The notes under the pieces are model-generated. The model did not search any database, was not told where the DNA came from, and worked only from the letters and a program-made list of their open reading frames with translations. Below, in pieces: positions 43,763-53,100 of a stretch of DNA of 64,000 nt; within the stretch, counting starts at the first letter, position 1, and each line of letters starts with the position of its first letter. The position numbers and the translations under genes are program-made. This DNA is from JAIXWP01 sp965247015 (GTDB lineage Bacteria > Bacteroidota > Bacteroidia > Flavobacteriales_D > Sanyastnellaceae), in contig CBDFGG010000006.1 of assembly GCA_965247015.1 (NCBI GenBank), positions 248,001 through 312,000 on the forward strand, given 5' to 3'.

Positions 43763-46720
43763 TTAAAAATTGAAGTTTAGACCAAGTGAATAAATTGATG
43801 TCAATGGATACACACCTAAGTCAATTCCAGAAGAGGTAGCATCAGTGCTAGCAATCTCTGGAGTATATCCGTTGTATTTTGTGAGAGTAAATAAATTCGT
43901 AGCACGAGCATAAACTCGAACGTTTCTGAACTTCCATTTTTCAGGCAATGCTGATTTCAAATCATAGCCTATAGATAATGTTCTGAGTCGGAAGAATCCT
44001 CCATCTTGTACGAAGTAATCTGACACTTCATAATTTACACCTCCGAATGAAGGGCGAGGCTCTGTATCACTTGTTCCTGCTCCATCCCACGCATCTAAAA
44101 CCTGGGATTCGAAATTGTAGAAGTCTGGACGAACAGCCATTTTTCCGTTATAGATTTTATTACCAAACTGTCCGGCAAAATCCATGGACATATCCCAATT
44201 CTTATAATTTAATTCCAATCCAAAACCATACACCATCTTAGGAATATATGATCCCAAGTAGACACGGTCTTGATCATTAATTACTCCATCGCCATTTTGG
44301 TCAACATACTTGAGATCGCCTACTCCTTGTCCAGATAATATCGGAATAGAATTTAATTCGGCTGCCGTTTGAATCACACCATCGGTTTCATAGCCGTAGA
44401 ACGCCCCCACTGCATTTCCTACAACCGTGCGGGATACCAACTGACCATTTCCTAAAGATCCAGATGCAATGAAGGCATCGGCATCGCTATTCGGTCCTAA
44501 TTGCAAAACTTCATTCTTAATGGTTGAAGCATTTGCATTCACTTGATAGTTTAGTTTACCGATAGCATCATTATAAGTCAACTGTAATTCAAATCCACTG
44601 TTGCGAACGCTTGCCGCATTGTAAGTAACAGTTGTAAAGGGACCATTACCTAAGTGACCGGGAGTGATCAAATCAACAAGGATTCCATCCGTGGTCTTAT
44701 TGTAATAATCTAAGTCTACTTGTAATTTATCGTTCCAAAGCCCTACTTCTAAGCCCACATCCACTTGAGTAGTTTCTTCCCAACGAAGGTCAGGATTTCC
44801 GCTCACACCAAATGTTGCACCTTGAACGAGCTGTTCATCGAATACTGCGTTTTGATTATTGCTGATTAACGAATACTGACGAGACCATGGAATTTTTTCA
44901 TTTCCAATAATTCCCCAGCTACCACGTAGCTTCAATCGATTGATGACTTTAGAATCTGGGAAGAAACTTTCATTATGAATATTCCAACCGAGTGCTACAG
45001 AAGGGAAAACACCATTACGGTTGTTTTCTCCAAACTTTGAAGAACCATCTCGACGAATCGATACAGTGGCGAGATAGCGATTATCAAATGAATAATTTAC
45101 TCGTCCCAATTGAGAAAGCAACGTGGTAATTTCGCCGCTGCTTGATGCATTTAGATATTCTGGATTACCGGCTTCGATATACCAAAGTGCAGGATCGTCG
45201 CCTAATAGATCTTGTGTGCTCGCTGAGATTCGCTCTGTTATAAACTTCTGAGCAGTATATCCTGCAAGCGCATCCACTCTGTGTTTTCCTTTCGTGTATT
45301 GATAGCTAACAGTATTTTCCCAAAGCCAAGTGAAGTACTGCGTTCTTGCTATAGATAAATCATTCAGCGCATTGCTCTGACTTGAACTCACGAAAAATGC
45401 AGGCGAAAATGATTTATCATTCACCGTGGAATAATCTTGTCCAAAGCTTGATCTAAAAGTAAAGTTTTTCAGGAATTTAATATCAGCATATAAATTACCT
45501 ACCCCGCGGAAGCGCTTTGTTGTGGAATTATTATATTCAATTGCTGCAAGTGGATTGCCCGCTCCAAAGACCTCAGCGAAACTTCCATCATCGTTGTACG
45601 GGCGGCTAATAGGCCATGCGCGATAGGCCATTCCAACTACATTCGCTTCATTCGTTTTTGAATCAGGTGAAATGGTGTAGTTGGCGCCAAGAGTGATATT
45701 GTCATTTAATTTATAGCTATCATTAATTTTCAATGATACGCGCTTATAGTCTGATTTTCTAATGATTCCATCTTGAGAAAAATAGCTGATACCAAAATAA
45801 TATTGATGCTTATCGGTAGCTCCTGTTACACTTGTATTTACCGAGTACATCGGAGACCATTCCTCAAAAATTTCTTCTTGCCAATCGGTGCTATATAAAT
45901 TGTCTGGCAATGTCGCCGGACTCAACTGAAACAACACATTTGTGAATTGATTTGCATTCAATAAATCAATTGTTCTTGGCAAGCGTTGTAGGCTATATTC
46001 CGTAGAAAAAGAAACCACTGGTTTACCATTTCCAATAGAACCACGTTTGGTCGACACCAACACAACACCATTGGCTCCTCTTGAACCATAGATAGCAGTA
46101 GCGCTTGCATCTTTCAACACTTCCATCGACGCGATATCACTTGAACTCAAAAAGGAGATATCATCCAAGATTACTCCGTCAACTACATAAATAGGAGCAG
46201 AATTATTTAGAGTACCGACGCCTCGAATGCGCACCACAGGTACAGCTCCCGGAGCGCCACTTACACTATTCACTTGAACCCCTGCCAATCGACCTTGTAA
46301 GGCCTGTTCTGGAGATATGCTTGGCACTTTAGTAATATCCTTTCCTTTTAAAGAAGAAACCGAGCCAGTCAAATCACTCTTTCTTTGAACACCATAACCC
46401 ACAATCACGATCTCTTCAGTGAACTTAGGTTGAAGCGTTACATTAATCACCGTTTGTGTTCCGACCGCAATCGTTTGCGGGATGTAACCGATAAAAGAGA
46501 ACTTGAGGGAATCTTGAGGAGTTGCATTTAAAGAATACTTTCCATCCAGATCAGTAGTAGCACCCGTGTTGGAACCTACAATAGAGACTACGGCTCCAAT
46601 GATCGGAGCATTATCATCTCCGGAGTACACCGTACCACCGACACTCATGGTCTGAGCAAAGGTGAACGAGGCAACAGAGAAAGCCCCTATTGAAAGGACG
46701 AATTTTCTCAAAGCGAGCAT
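43763..46720 (-). CDS. susC: SusC/RagA TonB-dependent outer-membrane transporter
   Basis: 985 residues. Signal peptide (to TFAQ), N-terminal carboxypeptidase-regulatory-like domain (VGGTVYSGDDNAPIIGA), TonB box region (EIVIVGYGVQRKSDLTG), plug domain (ALQGRLAGVQVNSVSG, SAPIYVVDGVILDD, MEVLKDASATAIYGSRG), then a long beta-barrel ending YSLGLNFNF. It imports oligosaccharides together with SusD. First gene of the locus; a -7 box and a palindrome lie just upstream. Confidence 0.94.
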   Translation of the reverse strand: MLALRKFVLSIGAFSVASFTFAQTMSVGGTVYSGDDNAPIIGAVVSIVGSNTGATTDLDGKYSLNATPQDSLKFSFIGYIPQTIAVGTQTVINVTLQPKFTEEIVIVGYGVQRKSDLTGSVSSLKGKDITKVPSISPEQALQGRLAGVQVNSVSGAPGAVPVVRIRGVGTLNNSAPIYVVDGVILDDISFLSSSDIASMEVLKDASATAIYGSRGANGVVLVSTKRGSIGNGKPVVSFSTEYSLQRLPRTIDLLNANQFTNVLFQLSPATLPDNLYSTDWQEEIFEEWSPMYSVNTSVTGATDKHQYYFGISYFSQDGIIRKSDYKRVSLKINDSYKLNDNITLGANYTISPDSKTNEANVVGMAYRAWPISRPYNDDGSFAEVFGAGNPLAAIEYNNSTTKRFRGVGNLYADIKFLKNFTFRSSFGQDYSTVNDKSFSPAFFVSSSQSNALNDLSIARTQYFTWLWENTVSYQYTKGKHRVDALAGYTAQKFITERISASTQDLLGDDPALWYIEAGNPEYLNASSSGEITTLLSQLGRVNYSFDNRYLATVSIRRDGSSKFGENNRNGVFPSVALGWNIHNESFFPDSKVINRLKLRGSWGIIGNEKIPWSRQYSLISNNQNAVFDEQLVQGATFGVSGNPDLRWEETTQVDVGLEVGLWNDKLQVDLDYYNKTTDGILVDLITPGHLGNGPFTTVTYNAASVRNSGFELQLTYNDAIGKLNYQVNANASTIKNEVLQLGPNSDADAFIASGSLGNGQLVSRTVVGNAVGAFYGYETDGVIQTAAELNSIPILSGQGVGDLKYVDQNGDGVINDQDRVYLGSYIPKMVYGFGLELNYKNWDMSMDFAGQFGNKIYNGKMAVRPDFYNFESQVLDAWDGAGTSDTEPRPSFGGVNYEVSDYFVQDGGFFRLRTLSIGYDLKSALPEKWKFRNVRVYARATNLFTLTKYNGYTPEIASTDATSSGIDLGVYPLTSIYSLGLNFNF

Positions 46721-46730
46721 GGTTGGTTAT

Positions 46731-46749
46731 TTTGGTTGAACCAAATATA
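46731..46749 (-). promoter_or_regulatory. susC promoter -7 box with overlapping palindrome
   Basis: TATATTTG on the minus strand (46742-46749) matches TAnnTTTG exactly, 21 bases before the susC ATG. A perfect 15-bp inverted repeat TTTGGTTGAACCAAA (46731-46745) covers the box and the expected start of transcription, as an operator would. No -33 TTTG is found at the ideal spacing. Confidence 0.55.
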
Positions 46750-46799
46750 GAATAAAAAAGCAAAGTGTAATTTTTACACAAAGATTTTTTTATTGCACA

Positions 46800-46830
46800 C
46801 AAAAAAAAATCGCGAAGAATTTTCGCGATT
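46800..46830 (-). terminator. Intrinsic terminator after the type B surface protein gene
   Basis: On the minus strand AATCGCGAA (46822-46830) pairs with TTCGCGATT (46808-46816) around a 5-base loop, followed by nine T. It separates the 46866-50770 operon from susC. Confidence 0.88.
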
Positions 46831-46865
46831 ATTGAAAAAGAAAATATTAAGTCTTAAGTCTTCAA

Positions 46866-49052
46866 CTATCTGAGCAGGGTAAACGAACCCGATTTACTTT
46901 GATCTAAACCTAATTCATCCTTAAACTTGACAATGTACGCGTACACCCCGTCAGGGGCATAGTACCCATTGATTCCACCATTCCAACCCTCCGTGGATTT
47001 TTCTGAAACAAATACAACTTGTCCCCAACGATTGAATATCACTAGTTCAAAGTCCGATGGTACGCATGCCAAAACAACTTGAAATCGCTCATTCAAATTG
47101 TCGTTATTGGGTGTAAAGACATTGGGAATAAAAACATCACAAGGAATCACCGAACAATCTTTAATTTCAACTAATGCATTTAGAGTTTCTATTCCGCACG
47201 AAGTCTCAAAACTAACCTCAGCATTATATACTCCAACATTTGTATACATGTAATTTAATTCTGACGCTTGATTTGTATTTACTTCTCCCCCATCTCCCAA
47301 TATCCAATGAACATTATTTATAGCACCATCTCCTATGATATTTAGAATGGTCTCATTTGTTAGACATTCCCCATCAATATCCAATTGAAATTCACAGCAT
47401 AGTCCAATTTGATACTCTTGGCAAATAGTAGTATCCAACGTTGCATTATCTGAATAAGTTAAGCAAACTGAATAAACCCCAGGTGCTGTAAATTGATGTT
47501 GCACAGCAATACCAAGATCATTTCCGTTATTACTAATCACATTAGAGGCGTTGGAACCTGGATCTCCAAAATTCCACGTTACACTCTGTATATTATCCGA
47601 AATAATGGGCACAAATTGCAACGCTTCTGCAGTATTACAAGTGTCTCCTTGTAAATCAAATCCCAAAATAAGTTCGTCAATACAATTGATAATTTCAAAT
47701 GAATTTGAAAAAACAACCACTCCACAATCCGTGATTACGCTTGCTGTGACTACATATTCACCTTCATTTTGAAAAAGATGCGACACATCATTTGAAGTGC
47801 TTTCTAAGCTTGTGCCATCACCAAAATCCCAATCTATTTCATTAAAATGTTCGAAATTGGTGAGTGTAAAAGATAACAGGACGTCTGCACAATCACCGCT
47901 CGTAGTAATAGAAGAAGCGAGTAGCGTGGCATTCAAAAAGTAGTTGCGAGTGGGAAGTCCATAACCACCGCCGCCTGTCAATGTTGGAATCGCATTTTCT
48001 TCAAAACCGCAATCTAACCCGGGAAGATTCGGACAATTTATTACACCAATACTCCCGTAATTAAGATAAATTTTATCGTCAGGACCTATTTGAAGCCCAG
48101 CAGGACTAGCGAATGTGAAAACTTCAATAGCTACCCCTGAATCCTCAATAGTTTGCTGCACTCCTGAAGAAATATCATACTGAATCAAACTTTGAAAATT
48201 TGTGACATAGATTAAACTAGAATTCGGCGAAAACTCCACTCCATAAACTTGAGGAGTTCCGAAATTGAAATTCCAACTTACATCTTCTGTCACTATTCCC
48301 GAGTTGTTATCGAAATCAAACATTTCAATAACTCCTTCAAATAAATTGCCTTGTACTATTTTGTTGAATTCGCCATTTATCTTCATGTAACCTGAACCAT
48401 TGCCATGTGACAACCCAGCATTACTGATAACTGGACTCAAGTTGACTCCGGAGCTCGTTACTTCGAATGCAATAAAAATAGGATTTGAACTTCCATGAGT
48501 GACCACCCAATAGCCATCACTATTTGCATTTGGCACATATTGGAGCTTTTCTGAAGTTGTATCGTAAAGAGAAATGTTCTTCTCAGTATTTACAATATCT
48601 CCTAAGCCATTGTCTAAAGACATATCCAGCAAACTATATGTCAAACCATTCGAGCCAAACTGTTCATCAATGCAGAAGATATAAAACTGTTGATCATTCC
48701 CAGGTCTAGGAACTATCACAGCGGCAGTGGTGCTTGATAACTCAATACTTCCACCAAGAAGACCGCTTCCATTTGGCATGACATCGTTTTGAGCATTCCA
48801 AACAGTTACACCATTCGTATAAAAAAGTAAATTTCCAGTTACAGGATCAGCAATGGAAGCACTCCCTTCTATTGTATTGATGGCTGCTCCCGAAACTCCA
48901 ACGGGTTGATTTCCGTTAAAGTCAATGGCGCCGCCACTTGTGAATCTCCATTGATTATTTTCTTTTTGTGCAAGACAAAATAAAGGCAAATATGTCAAGG
49001 CAAATACGAGACAACTAAAACGAATGATGGAAGTGAGCTTATTGTTGAGCAT
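46866..49052 (-). CDS. PKD-domain surface protein with T9SS type B (CHU_C) signal
   Basis: 728 residues: signal peptide (to FCLAQ), a ~360-residue propeller-like domain like that of the protein at 954-2354, two or three PKD domains (IDWDFGDGTSLEST, VTWNFGDPGSNASN, VHWILGDGGEVNTN), and a C-terminal gliding-motility-associated domain (PNVFTPNNDNLNERF ... LVIFNRWGQVVF ... KSGSFTLLR). That C-terminus is the type B T9SS signal. The start overlaps the response-regulator stop by 14 bases, so it is probably co-expressed with the two-component system. Confidence 0.9.
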   Translation of the reverse strand: MLNNKLTSIIRFSCLVFALTYLPLFCLAQKENNQWRFTSGGAIDFNGNQPVGVSGAAINTIEGSASIADPVTGNLLFYTNGVTVWNAQNDVMPNGSGLLGGSIELSSTTAAVIVPRPGNDQQFYIFCIDEQFGSNGLTYSLLDMSLDNGLGDIVNTEKNISLYDTTSEKLQYVPNANSDGYWVVTHGSSNPIFIAFEVTSSGVNLSPVISNAGLSHGNGSGYMKINGEFNKIVQGNLFEGVIEMFDFDNNSGIVTEDVSWNFNFGTPQVYGVEFSPNSSLIYVTNFQSLIQYDISSGVQQTIEDSGVAIEVFTFASPAGLQIGPDDKIYLNYGSIGVINCPNLPGLDCGFEENAIPTLTGGGGYGLPTRNYFLNATLLASSITTSGDCADVLLSFTLTNFEHFNEIDWDFGDGTSLESTSNDVSHLFQNEGEYVVTASVITDCGVVVFSNSFEIINCIDELILGFDLQGDTCNTAEALQFVPIISDNIQSVTWNFGDPGSNASNVISNNGNDLGIAVQHQFTAPGVYSVCLTYSDNATLDTTICQEYQIGLCCEFQLDIDGECLTNETILNIIGDGAINNVHWILGDGGEVNTNQASELNYMYTNVGVYNAEVSFETSCGIETLNALVEIKDCSVIPCDVFIPNVFTPNNDNLNERFQVVLACVPSDFELVIFNRWGQVVFVSEKSTEGWNGGINGYYAPDGVYAYIVKFKDELGLDQSKSGSFTLLR

Positions 49053-49755
49053 TTATTTCTTGGAGTTGTTTAAATTTTACTGCTTGTCTTTGACTAAAAT
49101 CTAGTTCCTTTCCCGATTTCAACTTCACATATAGTCTAGAGGATTCCGAAAGAACCTTATCTATAAATCTCACATTAAATATTTCACTTTTATTATTTCT
49201 AAAAAATTCATTTTCTGAAGAAATTTCTTGAAATGATTGAAGCGTTCGGTGTAGCACAGAAGTTCCCTTTGTAGAGTAAATTTTGACATAGTTCCCTATA
49301 CTTTCCGCCCACTCTATATCATGCACAGATAAAAAGAACCATTCATTTCCACTTTTTATGAAAAGCTTCTTATCCTGTTGTCCTTCTAACCTCAGTTCCC
49401 ACTTCTTTTTAATCCGCTGCATCGTAACATCTAGTCGCGACTTACTGATAGGCTTTAACAGATAATCCAAGGCATTGACCTCAAAAGCCTTTAACGCATA
49501 CTCATCGAATGCCGTGACAAAAACGACCTCTGGTACTACCCCCAATTTTTCGAGCATTTCAAACCCATTCAAAATGGGCATTTGAATATCTAGAAAAATA
49601 AGATCTGGATTTATTTCTTCTATTCTCTTAACCGCAAGGGAGGACTGATTGAATACCTCTACCACTTCAATAAATGAATAAACCGAAAGCATAAACTTCA
49701 GCTCTTGTGCCGCGAGCTCTTCATCCTCTACAATTACAGCTTTATACTTTTGCAT
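49039..49755 (-). CDS. LytTR-family response regulator
   Basis: The receiver domain has phospho-acceptor D56 (DLIFLDIQMP) with acidic pocket E10-D11-E12 and a KPIS motif (LLKPISKSRL). The LytTR DNA-binding domain (~135-235) has the IEWAESIGNYVKIY segment, followed by FRNNKSEIFNVRFI. The ATG at 49755 overlaps the kinase stop by 14 bases; an ATG three codons earlier is also possible. It pairs with the LytS-like kinase upstream and may control the following surface-protein gene. Confidence 0.9.
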   Translation of the reverse strand: MQKYKAVIVEDEELAAQELKFMLSVYSFIEVVEVFNQSSLAVKRIEEINPDLIFLDIQMPILNGFEMLEKLGVVPEVVFVTAFDEYALKAFEVNALDYLLKPISKSRLDVTMQRIKKKWELRLEGQQDKKLFIKSGNEWFFLSVHDIEWAESIGNYVKIYSTKGTSVLHRTLQSFQEISSENEFFRNNKSEIFNVRFIDKVLSESSRLYVKLKSGKELDFSQRQAVKFKQLQEINAQQ

Positions 49756-50770
49756 TCTGAGCATGTACTTTTACTTTCACTAAATGTCCTAATTGCTGCA
49801 TTTCAAGTTGCACACTGTTATATACAGACTCCAATCTTTTTTGTACGAATTGAGTCCCAATGCCTTTTCTCAACTCCACGTGATTCAAACTTCCTGTATT
49901 CAAAACAACAATTTCAATTCCATCTTGATTTTTGAAAAACTTTACGCTCACCTCAGTATCCCCATCCAATTTAGAAACACCATGTTTTATAGCATTTTCA
50001 ACAAGTGAGAGTATAACACCTACAGGGAGTGATTCATTCATCGCTTCCTGCCCACACTCTATGCTAAAGTGGAGTCGTTGTCCAAATCTTAGTTTCTCTA
50101 CTTCCAAATACTTTTGGACGATGTATAACTCTTCAAAAGTTGGAATTGTTTCTTTCGTTGATGAGGTGAGTGAAAAGCGTAATATCTCCGATAATTTCAC
50201 AATTCCGTCTCGTGCATTTTCTCTGTCAATAATCACCAATGCCTTGATACTATTCAATGCATTGAATAGAAAATGTGGATTTAATTGTGTTTTTAGAAGA
50301 CTTAGCTCAAATTCTTTCGCCACTTTTTCGGACTCAAGTTTTTCAAGTTCTAGACTTGAAGCCTTGTTCAGTACTTTGTAAAGAAAATAGATGGTGATCC
50401 ATACGATAGTATATCGCGCGAGATTTACTAAATTGAGTAAGGCTATCTCTACAGAGTTCATCTCGAAGAAGCTCTTTGCATCATCGATTATTTCCGGTAT
50501 TTGAACGGCAAATCCAAGTACCAGCGTCCAGATCACAAAAGAGGATATAGCATAGAAAAGCACTCGTGGTTTCTTTTCATTGAATACATCCATTGCATGA
50601 AGTGACTTACGCAACAGATGACTGGTAATGATCCCAAAAACAGGATATGCCATGAAGAACAAGATAAATCTCCAATCATAATTCCAGCGAACTGCAACAC
50701 CATAATTGAACATCTCAACCAAGACCATTCCTGTCCATCCAATCAACTGAAATAACCAATATCTTGACAT
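49742..50770 (-). CDS. LytS-like sensor histidine kinase (His_kinase family)
   Basis: 342 residues with four membrane segments in the first ~130, a short coil, then the His-kinase box TQLNPHFLFNALN with H166, and an HATPase-like end (LSLVENAIKHGVSKLDG, VLNTGSLN, GIGTQFVQKRLE). No extracellular sensor domain is visible, so it probably senses through its membrane part. Transcribed with the LytTR regulator (overlap). Confidence 0.9.
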   Translation of the reverse strand: MSRYWLFQLIGWTGMVLVEMFNYGVAVRWNYDWRFILFFMAYPVFGIITSHLLRKSLHAMDVFNEKKPRVLFYAISSFVIWTLVLGFAVQIPEIIDDAKSFFEMNSVEIALLNLVNLARYTIVWITIYFLYKVLNKASSLELEKLESEKVAKEFELSLLKTQLNPHFLFNALNSIKALVIIDRENARDGIVKLSEILRFSLTSSTKETIPTFEELYIVQKYLEVEKLRFGQRLHFSIECGQEAMNESLPVGVILSLVENAIKHGVSKLDGDTEVSVKFFKNQDGIEIVVLNTGSLNHVELRKGIGTQFVQKRLESVYNSVQLEMQQLGHLVKVKVHAQNAKV

Positions 50771-50917
50771 ACTCTTATTTATTTATAGCAATATTACATG
50801 TCTGTATTTCACAACAAGATAAGATTATGATAATCGCAGGAAATATGTGATAAGCGCACAGCATCAATTGTAATCCTTTTAGAAAAAGATGTACCTTCGA
50901 TACCATACTTGATTACG

Positions 50918-51331
50918 ATGGATTTATTAGAAAAAGATATTACGGGGAGTATTGGAACTCAACTGTACTATGCTGAGATTATTTGGCGCAATGGTATACT
51001 CATTATGGATGAGCCCGAAAACCAAGGGGGAAAGGACCTTGGCCCTGATCCTTACACTACCCTTCTGGCTTCCCTCGCGGGTTGCACGCTTTCGACGTTG
51101 CGCATGTACATCGAAAGAAAAGGATGGATGATTCCCGAAATCAAGGTGAAACTCAACATGCGTCAAGTAAAAGGTGACACTTTAAGAACAGAAATCAAAA
51201 GAGAAATAAGTTTTGGAGATGACTGCCCAGCAGATCAGGTGGAGCGATTATTAGTGATTGCACAGAAGTGTCCTGTGTCTAAAATTCTTGTAGGAGAAAT
51301 TATCATCAATACCAATCATATCGAATTTTAA
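50918..51331 (+). CDS. OsmC-family peroxide-reducing protein
   Basis: 137 residues from the ATG at 50918 (a TTG three codons earlier is less likely). OsmC/Ohr fold with the two expected reactive cysteines: C56 in ASLAGCTLSTL and C118 in AQKCPVSKIL. Members reduce organic hydroperoxides in the cytosol. The next gene, a small Fe-S protein, follows after 12 bases, a common pairing. Confidence 0.88.
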   Translation: MDLLEKDITGSIGTQLYYAEIIWRNGILIMDEPENQGGKDLGPDPYTTLLASLAGCTLSTLRMYIERKGWMIPEIKVKLNMRQVKGDTLRTEIKREISFGDDCPADQVERLLVIAQKCPVSKILVGEIIINTNHIEF

Positions 51332-51343
51332 TCGAAAAAAAAC

Positions 51344-51562
51344 ATGGATATTAATAATGTAAAAAAAGAATATAGCAACGGCGAGGTCACTGTTGTTTGG
51401 CAATCTGGTCTATGTACTCATAGCGCAAACTGTGTGAAAAATCTATCGGCTGTGTTTCAACCCAGAACACAACCTTGGATTAAAATGGAAAATGGAACTT
51501 CTGAAGAAATTATTGCCACCGTGGCGAAATGCCCTAGTGGTGCGCTTTCTATTAAAAAATAA
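51344..51562 (+). CDS. Divergent 4Fe-4S mono-cluster protein
   Basis: 72 residues with three visible cysteines, C24 and C30 (GLCTHSANC) and C63 (AKCPSGALSI), the pattern of the small Fer4_19 family. Often found beside OsmC or in nitrogen and redox loci. Probably an electron carrier or regulator partner of the OsmC protein. Confidence 0.85.
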   Translation: MDINNVKKEYSNGEVTVVWQSGLCTHSANCVKNLSAVFQPRTQPWIKMENGTSEEIIATVAKCPSGALSIKK

Positions 51563-51571
51563 AAATTAGAA

Positions 51572-52261
51572 TTATTTCTTGAACACTGTGTCGCTCAGAC
51601 CAGTGTTCACTTTATAATTCGTTAGATCAATCTTCACCGTCCCTGTTTTCTTTTCTGGTTCGTTGGCATTCTTAGATGAATTCTTGTTGATATCCGTTGC
51701 CACGCCCTTGGGGATTTTAAACTTCTTTACATCCACTGTAAAGATCATTTTATCTGGCAAGCCCCACTTGAGTTGACTACCATACGTAAATGCCGTTGTG
51801 ACCATTCCGCTGCTACGCGTTGTGGTTTGTGACTTTAGCACAATATCATTTACTGGATCGATCCATAATTTTGAAAGGATCATATCACTGGTATCGCTTG
51901 ATGGAAAAATAGAAATAACCTCTGTTTTAGTCGAACCAATATTTTCATTACCCATGAAAATGGCGGAATAATTATTTTTATTCGACAACATCTTTGAAAT
52001 ATCGGTGAATCCCTGCTTAGGAACAATCGCTATTCCCTTTGCATCGATTTTAAATTTATCTTTTTGTTTAAAAAAGATGGTAGCCTTTGAAGGCAAAATC
52101 TTCACCATTGGAATATCAGACGTAATCACAGCATCCACCGTGTAATCCTTGATCTTATTCATCTTCAGCACCAATTCATCAATCGTCTTGGCTGCATCTT
52201 GTGCATTTGAACTGAAGGAAAGCAGCATCATTCCGAGGAATGTTGCAAATATATTTTTCAT
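51572..52261 (-). CDS. LolA-like periplasmic protein
   Basis: 229 residues; signal peptide (to SFSSNAQ). The mature part looks like a LolA/LolB half-barrel: TIDELVLKMNKIKDYTVDA, then ATIFFKQKDKFKIDAKG and LWIDPVNDIVLKSQTTT, all typical of proteins that handle lipids or lipoproteins. Its start overlaps the permease stop (ATGA), so it belongs to the ABC exporter operon. It might bind the exported substrate, but this is inference. Confidence 0.75.
   Translation of the reverse strand: MKNIFATFLGMMLLSFSSNAQDAAKTIDELVLKMNKIKDYTVDAVITSDIPMVKILPSKATIFFKQKDKFKIDAKGIAIVPKQGFTDISKMLSNKNNYSAIFMGNENIGSTKTEVISIFPSSDTSDMILSKLWIDPVNDIVLKSQTTTRSSGMVTTAFTYGSQLKWGLPDKMIFTVDVKKFKIPKGVATDINKNSSKNANEPEKKTGTVKIDLTNYKVNTGLSDTVFKK
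51580..51609 (+). terminator. Hairpin after the OsmC operon, inside the opposing gene's 3' end
   Basis: Perfect 9-bp arms TGAACACTG / CAGTGTTCA with a 12-base loop. The following CTTTATAATT has no good T run, so function as a terminator is uncertain. Confidence 0.35.
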
Positions 52262-53100
52262 GATATAATATCTTTTTTATTGAATTTAACCAAAGACACA
52301 GCGATCAAAACAACGTTGTGCACTAAGAGAATGATGACAGACTTGTAGATATCAGCCACTGGCAATGGATCTTCGAAATAGCTGCGCCAAGAAGCCATGT
52401 GCGTAGTGAAGAGATAAGGCCTAATGTTGTCGAAGATCGTCACATCAAGGGTTCCGATGATCGTAAATAAAATAATGATCGCCATCGTGATCACTATTGG
52501 TCCAATAGAATTATCTGAAAAACAAGAAAGACAAATCGACAAAGACGACACCGTTAGAAGAGCGAGAAATGCGACGGCAAATCCACCCACATATCTCCAA
52601 TTGATATCCGCATCTTGGAGAATCACAAGTCCGTCGCTATTGAGCACCATCAAGTCGCCTGGTCCAAACATCCACTTCCCCACTACCACCGCCATGATGC
52701 CGAGCCAAATCACGATGAGTAATGTGTACACAGCGCCCGCCAAGAACTTCGACATTAAAAGCGTTGATCTTGAAATAGGCTTCGCTGCGAGCATTCGGAT
52801 GGTTCCCATGGCTCCTTCTCCTGAAACCAAATCACCAGTTACTAGAGCTACTAAAAGAGGAATATGTATAACCAGCATTTGAAGCACGATGAAAGCCACC
52901 AAATTTCCATTGAGAATGTCTCCCTCAAAAGAAAGCGTTTGTTCAAACGACGCCGTGACAAAAGAGATAAAGGACATTCCATCTGCTTTTAATGCGAATA
53001 AAATCACCCCTACCAAAACAGTAATAGCTACGAGTCCAAGATAACTTCTCGGCTTCGCAGCGATTTTTATAAACTCGTTGTATGTGCTTTTGAATAACAT
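52258..53100 (-). CDS. ABC-2 type transporter permease
   Basis: 280 residues with six membrane segments and the ABC-2 signature DLVSGEGAMGTIRMLAAKPISR near residue 90. Coupled to the ATPase (TGATG, one-base overlap) and to the LolA-like gene (ATGA). Forms the membrane part of an exporter, substrate unknown. Confidence 0.88.
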   Translation of the reverse strand: MLFKSTYNEFIKIAAKPRSYLGLVAITVLVGVILFALKADGMSFISFVTASFEQTLSFEGDILNGNLVAFIVLQMLVIHIPLLVALVTGDLVSGEGAMGTIRMLAAKPISRSTLLMSKFLAGAVYTLLIVIWLGIMAVVVGKWMFGPGDLMVLNSDGLVILQDADINWRYVGGFAVAFLALLTVSSLSICLSCFSDNSIGPIVITMAIIILFTIIGTLDVTIFDNIRPYLFTTHMASWRSYFEDPLPVADIYKSVIILLVHNVVLIAVSLVKFNKKDIIS

